From Acanthosepion pharaonis (taxonomy: Eukaryota; Mollusca; Cephalopoda; Sepiida; Sepiidae), in NCBI GenBank assembly GCA_903632075.3, contig CAHIKZ030003494.1:22501-86500 (forward strand): a stretch of DNA of 64,000 nucleotides, read 5' to 3'. How positions within the stretch are numbered: the first letter of the stretch is position 1; every line of letters begins with the position of its first letter. The notes under the pieces are model-generated. The model was given only the letters and a program-made list of their open reading frames with translations. It was not told the origin of the DNA and searched no databases. The position numbers and the translations under genes are program-made. Shown here one piece after another: positions 57,061 to 64,000 of the stretch.

Positions 57061-58635
57061 AAAGATTTTTAGTTTTGGTTTGGGTTTGTGGTAGTTGGCT
57101 GCTGTAGTGGGCTTAAGAAATTCAAAGAAAAATGTAGAGATTAAGAGCATAATTAATTTGGTTTGAAATGTTTATTTTCTTTATCGTGGTAATTTTTTCT
57201 TTACTAATGTCTTATTTCAATTAATATATAATTTGTCGGATCTTTAGATCCATCACTTCCCATCCTGTTAACAAGGTTGTATGAAATATATGCATTTTAA
57301 TCTGTGAATTAATTATTCACATTAAAAAAGTTTTAATGAAAGAAAACCCATATTGAAAATATGAATTCTGGAACTATTGAATTCCAACTTATTTTGTCAT
57401 ATATTTTTTTTTATGATTAGAGAAGTAGAAAAGTAAAAGTAGAGAAAAATTAACTCTTAAAAATGCATGGTTTAGCACCAGGGTTAAGATATATACGCCT
57501 TGTTTACAATATTTAAAAATATTAGATTAAATTTATTGAATTGTGATATTAACTTTACACAATTATATATTCTAAATGATTTTTCTTTAATTTTGTAGTA
57601 TGACATTTGCTCCTTTTTTATGTTTTGTAACAATAAACTAAAATTCGGCATACTTTTTTAAAATAGAAAAACAAAAATTATAAAAAAATTAAATTTTATC
57701 ATGTATATATTTGTTATTATGAATAACAATATCATAGAACAAAACATTAAATTAATTTTATGTAAGAATAGTATTTTTAAATAAATTTTGAAGTGTATAA
57801 ACAGAATTGAAGAAATGTCTTTGGAAGAAAACCTTATTGAAAATTAAAATTAAAAAAACATTAAAATTAAATTTCTTACATTTGTAATTCTTATTACAAA
57901 TGTAAGTAATTTAATTTTAATAATGTTTTTTATGTTTAATTTGGATTAACAAAGTAATTCTTTAAATCAAATAAAATTAAAATGTTACATTTCAATATCA
58001 GAAGTGTGGTAAAAATTCAGTATACCTTTTTCTTTTGTTAGAAAGATATTAGAAACAGAAATACAGATTACACAAAAATAAATAATCAGCATTAGTGTTT
58101 TTTACTTTCATGAATAGAAATTTCATAGAGAAGAATATTAATATTAAATAAACTTTACGTACAAAATATTAAATTAACTTCCATGTAATAAAATCAAGTT
58201 TCATAAATTACATTTTTTTTCTGAATTTTGCAAAAAAAAAGTTTGTTTTTGCAATGAAAACATAAAATAATATAGCAAGTCTGAAGGAAATAAAATAGTA
58301 AGTATAGTAAATATGCTTACTTATAATTAAATAAACTAAAGTTATTCCAAGATAAAAAAGTATATTTTTTTTGAATTAAATTCAGCGATGAACTTTACAA
58401 ATCAATTTTTTGAAACTAAAAATTTTACCCACTAATGGAATAATAAAAAAAATTTGAGATGGCCTCCAACAAAAAAATTTAACTATGAAGGTTTTGTTAT
58501 ATGGAATTATTTCTGATTAAATTATGATGTTTCTGTCCCATCTTAGACTTGTACAGTGTTGATACAAAACACAGAATATAAATTACAAAACCTCCTAAAA
58601 ATGAAATCTGAAAAAAAAAAATGAAAAGCGACTAA
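57061..58635. other. AT-rich spacer with diverged direct repeats
   Basis: No gene. Blocks near 57,715-57,770 and 58,110-58,200 are similar (TTATGAATA-x-AATATCATAGA versus TCATGAATAGAAATTTCATAGA, then CATTAAATTAA versus TATTAAATTAAC and ATGTAA). AAGAAAACC-TATTGAAAAT also occurs near 57,340 and 57,825. This suggests an old duplication. Confidence 0.4.
57861..57920. repeat. Long near-perfect hairpin, 28-bp arms
   Basis: Arms 57,861-57,888 and 57,893-57,920 are complementary with one mismatch around the loop TCTT. The central part is CTTACATTTGTAAT / ATTACAAATGTAAG. Complementarity continues outward with a small bulge to about 57,850 and 57,932. It is probably a MITE-like relic or replication-slippage product. 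Confidence 0.9.
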
Positions 58636-58639
58636 GCAT

Positions 58640-59235
58640 AAATTTACAAGAAGTCAAATACATGGTGACCAGTAAAAGATGAGCTTAATGTGATTTTCAG
58701 GTTGAGGGACACTAAAGTCAAGCAGGTAATGAAATTTAATATCTGGGAAGTGTTCTGACAGAGGATGATAAGTGTGATGCTGAGATCTGAAGACATATTG
58801 GGATGGCCAAAGATGCATTCAAATTTCTAGGCAGAGTATTATGAGACAGGATTTTCGTTGGTAACAAAGAAAATGAGTACTGAACTGTTTACATTGATAT
58901 CTGTCTTCTTTTAATTCTTGAATATTGGACAATGAGATTTTGGTTGAGGATGCAAACACAGAAACTTTATTTAACATCAAGAAGATGCAGCTGAAATTTC
59001 TGGGACATAATGAGGAATTGAAGGCTTGGAAAATCAGATACTACAGGGTCTAACGGAAAGAAGCAGTATTTACATTTAAGTGGACAGCAAGTGAATGGAT
59101 TGAAGAACCAGGGACTAATTGATAGTAGCAAATGGAAAAAAACTTGCTACAAGGGGATCCAAGGATTAACCATGATCACCTACATTAAAAGGGACATGTC
59201 ATATAAAAGATCAAATAAAGTAATGAAAGTTGTTT
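58640..59235 (+). pseudogene. LINE (RTE-like) ORF2 3' portion
   Basis: The frame has KYMVTSK, an YLGSVLTEDDKCD-like segment near 58,740, and HIGMAKDAFKFLGRVL near 58,787-58,840. This is the post-catalytic thumb block of RTE-type LINEs (R-R-I-x-M-A-K-x-A-F). Later pieces (58,920-59,060) correspond to the SECWT and MQxxFLGH region (KKMQLKFLGHN near 58,980). Many stops. The RT catalytic core is absent. Confidence 0.65.
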
Positions 59236-59239
59236 TGAA

Positions 59240-60405
59240 TGGGTACTCTTCTAGATCTTTTTGCATTAATATGAGTGTTTCTTGGTGCTTTATCTTTGGA
59301 ACTACTTTGGAACTACTTTTTTCCTTTTTTTATCAATGACCCAGGCAATATTATCTGTTCTCATTTGGTATCTCAAATCAACCAATATTATCTGTTCCTG
59401 ACTTGGTATCTATGACCTTCCCAATATTATCTGTTCCTGACTTGGTATCTATGACCTTAATCTTATCAAACCTACTTGGTATCTATCACCTTCCCAATTA
59501 TCTGTTCCTGACTTACATGTATCTATTTAAAACACAATTATTTACTCCTGTCTCAATAGTAAGTCTGAAGGTTCAATAAAAACTAATTGAACAGTAATCT
59601 TGAAAGATGACCTAGAAAAGTTAAAATGATGTTTTAATTTTAATGCCTCCAAAACAAAAGTGCTCTTGTTTAATCATCTTAGAAAAATGTTATTTTGTGA
59701 TTCCATCAGTATGCTGAATCTAAACTCAGGTGTTGTTTGGGGTAAATGCCTTCTCAGTTTACAATTTTCCACTGACCATAATGGAATGATTATTTGGATC
59801 AATTTTAGGTCTGCACATTAGTTCTTGCTATATTGTGTTTGAAATTTTTCTCCTAGAATCTATCTTAAAATTTGTCTACCATTCATTTTTGCTTTGAATA
59901 TTATTTGCCACATTTGGTCTGGTGCTTCTGCTATATATCTAGAAAGCCTTGACAAAATCCAAAGAAGAATCTGCAATGTTATTTGTCCTGATCTAGCATC
60001 TCAGCTTCAGTCATTTTTTCCATCACTGTAACATAGCTTCCCTGTACCTTTTCTATAAATATTTTCACACTAATTGTTCTGATGAACTTTCCTCTTTGGT
60101 ACCTTAATTTTATGAATTTAAATGCAGTACTAGATTAGCACTGTTGAAATTGCTAGATGTAATCAGAAGTTCTGTGCTAATAGTTTATTTTTTAAATTTC
60201 TTGTTGTGAAATCTCTTCCAGCTCCCACTTTTTTATCTTCTAAAAGTAATTCAAAATTTAAATATGGAACATCAATCAACATCTGTTGTCTCTTTGAATC
60301 CTGCTCTTTTATTGTCTTCTGTGTTTCTTTTGCTCTCAGTAACCCCTTGCATCTTAGTAGCTTTTATCACCTTAATTTAAAATTATGGGGGATGCAAAAA
60401 TAGTA
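59240..60405 (+). pseudogene. CR1/Jockey-type LINE RT C-terminal part
   Basis: A motif B-like block (SVSWCFIFGTT) near 59,265 and FFINDPGNI near 59,325 (the Y-I-N-D-L-P block) precede a tandem repeat that occupies the place of the Y-A-D-D box. Then come NFNASKTKVLLFNH near 59,638-59,680, and ICHIWSGASAIYLESLDKIQ and RRICNVICPDLASQLQ at about 59,905-60,005, the typical C-terminal block. The remainder to 60,405 is in several frames. It resembles the LINE at 16.3-17.3 kb in type. Confidence 0.75.
59346..59560. repeat. Minisatellite of about 39-bp units inside LINE
   Basis: Four to five copies built on CAATATTATCTGTTCCTGAC followed by TTGGTATCTATGACCTTC, starting near 59,346, 59,383, 59,422 and later shortened. 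It lies exactly where the RT catalytic segment should be, so it is a local expansion within the dead LINE. Confidence 0.85.
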
Positions 60406-60599
60406 AAATTCAAAATTTTAAAATGGTGAAATTTCTCATCTGGATATCAAGTGAAAATCATTTCCATTGTTATGCAAAAAATAAATGCAAAAAGTGTCAC
60501 TTAATGTATCCTTTTCAGCACATCACAGATGAAAAGTGAAAGAGAGGTAAAACTATATAAATTTCAGTAACCAGAGAAGTCAAAAATTTTTCATGTGTT

Positions 60600-60634
60600 T
60601 TTATTATTCAAATTTGTGTAAAACATTTTTTATT
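60600..60634 (-). terminator. Poly(A) signals after the candidate exon
   Basis: AATAAA on the - strand at 60,629-60,634 and at 60,600-60,605, about 53 and 82 nt past the stop codon of the candidate exon. They may be chance in AT-rich DNA. Confidence 0.35.
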
Positions 60635-60686
60635 TGATCAAAAGGAACTTTGAATAAAAGAGAAGAATTAGAAATCGAAGAAAGAA

Positions 60687-60868
60687 CTAAAACTCTTCAG
60701 GCAGAATTGAAATATGTAAAATACTAAAGAGATTGTTGGAACATTGAAGATATTTGATGCCATTTGCTTCCCAGTGAGAACCATGGGATGCTAAATGGTA
60801 TTTATTTAATAATGTAAACAATCCTGGTTCGCAAGATAAGTCCTCAATTGCTTCAATCATTAAAAAAC
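60687..60868 (-). CDS. Candidate terminal exon of an unrecognised host gene
   Basis: On the - strand, TTTTCTTTTGCCTTCAG (a good polypyrimidine tract and AG acceptor, ending 60,869) precedes an open stretch of 59 codons ending in TAG at 60,687. It begins FLMIEAIEDLSCEPGLF, contains HLASHGSHWEANGIKYL, and ends LHISILPEEF. The residue mix is diverse and lacks the low-complexity look of most frames here. The splice phase would be 1. AATAAA signals follow within 90 nt. I do not recognise the protein and found no upstream exon with confidence. It could be a chance open frame or a relic. Confidence 0.4.
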
Positions 60869-60879
60869 CTGAAGGCAAA

Positions 60880-61190
60880 AGAAAACATTATTTTGACATG
60901 CCATTCTTTGATGTTAGTTTTTAAAAATTTTTAAATTTAAGAGACTCTCATAAATAACCATCAGGTTAACTGAAATTTAATGTCTAATAAATGAAAGTCA
61001 GTAAATGATGTTGAATTTTTTTTATATGCAAAAAAGATATATAAATTATTTTAGTATGTAATAAATTTATGTATTATATATTTTTAAAAAAACTAGGGCT
61101 TATGAATTTAACCATTTTCTTTTAATTTTTTCACATTTTTATAATCTGTTTTTTTTTTTTCAGGAACAGAGATATTTGAAAACATCCAAG
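60880..61190. other. AT-rich spacer
   Basis: No gene claimed. A plus-strand T12-CAG acceptor-like site at 61,150-61,163 is followed by only 19 open codons. Confidence 0.5.
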
Positions 61191-61194
61191 GCAC

Positions 61195-61935
61195 AGATTT
61201 ATATTTTGATAAGATTCAATAGACACTTGATAATTTTCCATCTAAGTAATTTACTTTCTCTTTTAATAAGTGTAGCATTTTTTAGATCAAAGTTGTGATT
61301 GAATTTATTTCTATGTATAACTAATGCATTTGATAAATTGTTGTGCATAAGAACCTTTTTGTATTCACAGATAAATTTTTTTAAATTTCTGCAAGTTTCC
61401 ACTATTGTGAAGAACAGATATGACGATTTATTTTATATATACCTGCTTCTGAATTATTATTGTTATGGGTATTTTTGGTTCTGATCATGTCCATTATAGT
61501 TTTTGGATGTTGTAATTATTTTGATATTGTTGAGATTGGATAAATTGTTTTGGATAGTAGATGTTAAGGAGTTAGTAGGTAGTATTATATGTTTGTTTTT
61601 ATCTAGTTTATTGTTGTTAATGTTATCATTTTTGCAGTTAAATGTTTTGTATACCTTTCACTTAATATTGTACATGAAATAGTGAGAATATTGTAGGTTT
61701 TTGAAAGGTTTTCTATGTATATTTTTTCTTCCAGTAAGTATTGGAGGCTGCAGAGTCTTAGTGTTCTTAAATAGAATCCTATAATTATTCCATATTTTAT
61801 CCTGTTGTGGTAGTGGGAATAAAAATTGATAAGGACTTTCTTGTTGGCAGATTTTCTGTAAACCTCCAAATGAAGGCCATTATTAGTTCTATGTAGCATG
61901 ATATCTCTTGGAAGGGTAAAGTGTTGTTAGATTCA
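61195..61935 (-). pseudogene. Penelope-like element, RT thumb and nuclease tail
   Basis: Reading leftwards from 61,905: MLHRTNNGLHLEVYRKSANK and VLINFYSHYHNRIKYGIIIG, the PLE block after RT motif E (L-x-x-x-V-Y-R-K-x-T-x-T... Y-S-x-H-x-x-x-x-K-x-G-I). Farther on, 61,370-61,200 gives KVLMHNNLSNALVIHRNK and NHNFDLKNATLI, the C-terminal half of the GIY-YIG nuclease. Frameshifts and stops lie between. This PLE type differs from the 29-kb family. Confidence 0.8.
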
Positions 61936-61980
61936 GATTCAAATGTAAAATCTTTTAAACAAAGGAATTTATAAAGAATT

Positions 61981-62035
61981 AATAAATTTTTTAAATTTAT
62001 TAATCTGACGGATTAATAAATTTAAAAAATTTATT
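61981..62035. repeat. Perfect 25-bp hairpin
   Basis: Arms 61,981-62,005 and 62,011-62,035 are exactly complementary around the loop TGACG. The arms are AT-only except for the terminal C/G. It lies about 50 bp to the right of the PLE fragment. It is not followed by a T run typical of a terminator. Confidence 0.95.
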
Positions 62036-63385
62036 CTTATTTTATTACTTAAACATTATTTTTACTGGATGCTCATATTAATTATACTCCATTTATTTAT
62101 TAAACAGTATATTTATTTATTTTTGTCTTGAATCTTGAATATTCAAGAAATCTTATCAAAGAAAAATATGTGCTCTCAGACAGCATCTAGTCAAATATGG
62201 GTATCCACTGATAATAACATTTAAGTAAAAAAATACTTGGATCAATAAATAACAAAATCCATTATTTTCTTTAGAAATATATATTTGAGAATGAAACCTA
62301 AAACAAATACATGTCAACAATAATTTCCATAACCATATTGTTAACAAGCAAATAAAATTAGCTTTTAAGAAAAAGAACAAAATGTAACATGAACAATCAT
62401 CCTGATATAAAAAGGTAAACAACCATTACCCAGATGTATTATAACTATAAACAAAAGGAAAAATCTATTAGAAACATAATTCATCAGTACATATCTCTTG
62501 ATATCCAAACAAAAACCTTCAATTTATCATTTACTATAAAAAGTTAAAAATATCTAACCTAATTATTAACACTTTTAATAACTTATGACCTCAAAAATCC
62601 ATGCTATTTAAAAACAATGTTTATGAATTCTCAAACTCAATCTCCAATATCAGCAATCAAATGCAATTCTTACATTGGTGACATATGCACCACACTTTAT
62701 TGTAGGTTGATGTGTCACTTATTGAAACTTCATACAGATATCAATTATTGCATTGCAAATACATAGTAGTAGATAATACTAAAATACTATACAAGCACTC
62801 ACTGCAAGGAAAGACATATAATTCTATTTATGCGCATACTTAAATTAAAAAAATTTTGAAAACCTGATGATATTTTTACTTCTGTTTATAAATTCTTGTT
62901 ACAGAATAACAAAAATCCTTACATTTGTTTTGATAAAGTCAATCAGAGATTTTTTCTCTACCTACATTTATATGTTACAAATTAAACTAAGCACAACTGA
63001 CTATTAAAGGATAAAAAAAAAATTTGTTGATTTTGATGTCTTATTTTCTTTTTGTCCAAATTTGTGAATTTGTTTTTACACATGCTAAGTCTCAAAAAAA
63101 CATGATATAAAATTAACTATTTTTTTATCCATGATGTATGTGTTAAATTATTCAACATTTTAACAAGAACAATCTCAAGTTAATGTTAAAAATTGCTGAA
63201 AAGCATTGTTGATTTATTTAAGATGGAATGACCTGTTTATAATTTCTATTTAGCAACATTGTATTTATTTTCAATTTTTCTATTTGAATTGTTCACCTAT
63301 ATTGCATATGATCTATTATTGTACATAATTATGTTACAATAAAATCTGTATTTTATATGAATACTACCTTAGGAAAATTGAGATG
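62036..63385. other. AT-rich spacer
   Basis: No gene or element recognised on either strand. The open frame at 62,156-62,422 (-) has no known motif and no convincing splice sites. Confidence 0.6.
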
Positions 63386-63389
63386 TAGT

Positions 63390-63730
63390 AGAGTTAGGGG
63401 GCCCTGTATCATAGATTCAAGGAGTGGCAGAGACCCTTGTATTGGCCCTGCATGTCACCTTGAAATGTCTGAATAATATCTATGAAATGATGAGAACAGC
63501 TTAAACATCTCAAGTTCTTCCACATTAGTTCTCTCTTTACAGTGTTGAAGGCTTTTGTAAAATTTATGAAGACTTGACACAGGCCTTATTTTTATTCATA
63601 CTCTTGGCTTTGTTGAGCTGGGAAAATTATATTCATTATTATGCTGGAAGGCATATTGTACTTTTGGCAGTATCACATCTATTCAGTTGAAATGGCAAAA
63701 TCTCCAGTAGGATTTTAGCGTATACACATA
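63390..63730 (-). pseudogene. LINE RT motif A region fragment
   Basis: Reading leftwards, VFINFTKAFNTVKRELMWKN near 63,585-63,525 matches RT motif A of RTE-type LINEs (D-L-T-K-A-F-D-T-V-N-R), with the first Asp replaced by Asn. Upstream, NMPSSIIMNIIF corresponds to the preceding F-R-x-x-R-S-T-x-D-M-I-F block. Downstream, HHFIDIIQTFQGDMQ fits F-I-x-I-I-x-x-F-H-x-G-M. Only about 340 bp remains. Confidence 0.7.
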
Positions 63731-64000
63731 TAGTAAGATTTCTCAATCTAAGCCAGTTGTTATCAATTTCACTGTTTAAGAAAATAAAGGACAGGGATAC
63801 TAACTAAAATATGTATACCCACTTAAACCCACTTAAAAAAAGTTTATCATATTGTTGGATTAAAAAATCCATTTGTATCTACTTTGATTGTACATATTTG
63901 AAGGTATATAATTCTGTGTTTATGACAAACATTTCACATATAGGTTTGTGAGTTTTCAAAATGTATTCATTAATGGAGTTTATTTTTCATAGCCTAAATT

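Noticed and set aside
61147..61220. Plus-strand exon after a T12-CAG acceptor at 61,150-61,163
   Set aside because: Only 19 codons before a stop, no polyadenylation context, and it runs into the PLE fragment.

Overview
The window is a transposon-dense, AT-rich stretch of animal nuclear DNA, most likely from a mollusc and plausibly a cephalopod. The organism call is an inference. It rests on the mix of Penelope-like elements, Tx1-like, RTE/CR1-like and Ty3/gypsy retroelements, long (TA)n and (CA)n runs, large AT-rich gene-free spans and the absence of any compact gene structure. No rRNA operon, CRISPR array, prokaryotic operon or complete host gene is visible.

Layout. 0-9 kb: low-complexity DNA, three Penelope-like (PLE) fragments, and RTE-type LINE pieces split by a GC-richer segment of unknown origin. 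9-12 kb: a Tc1/mariner transposase relic, a foldback element, and a terminal-inverted-repeat element without coding capacity. 12.6-14.4 kb: a 1.74-kb LTR element with paired LTRs and little coding capacity. 16.3-17.3 kb: a CR1/Jockey-type LINE fragment. 18.4-21.3 kb: a decayed Ty3/gypsy gag-pol on the + strand. 21.3-28.6 kb: the best preserved element, a nearly full-length Tx1-like LINE on the - strand. It has a CCHC-bearing ORF1, a possible extra ORF that starts on an ATGA overlap, an ORF2 with endonuclease and reverse transcriptase that reads in one frame apart from three TAG codons, and a U-rich 5' leader. 28.9-30.1 kb: a PLE 3' half ending in a GIY-YIG nuclease domain.

31-39 kb: promoter-like DNA with three E-boxes, then a Ty3/gypsy pol followed by an envelope-like region with a transmembrane segment. 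All of it carries many stops. 39-43.3 kb: promoter/LTR-like DNA with CCAAT palindromes, a tRNA primer-binding site, a gag relic, and an LTR-like block with CG runs and a 68-bp minisatellite. 43.4-46.1 kb: a third gypsy lineage on the - strand. 46.9-48.6 kb: a second, 5'-truncated Tx1-like LINE abutting a gypsy 3' end. 49-54 kb: AT-rich and gene-free, ending in a 5S-rRNA-derived SINE-like unit. 54.6-55.8 kb: a gypsy RNase H region with polypurine tract and a 220-bp LTR. 56.9-64 kb: LINE and PLE relics, two near-perfect long hairpins, and one candidate terminal exon of a host gene on the - strand (60,687-60,868).

Functionally the window reads as a nest of dead or dying retroelements. Only the Tx1-like LINE keeps most of its domains. 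Domain calls come from motifs read by eye and from knowledge of these families; no database search was run.
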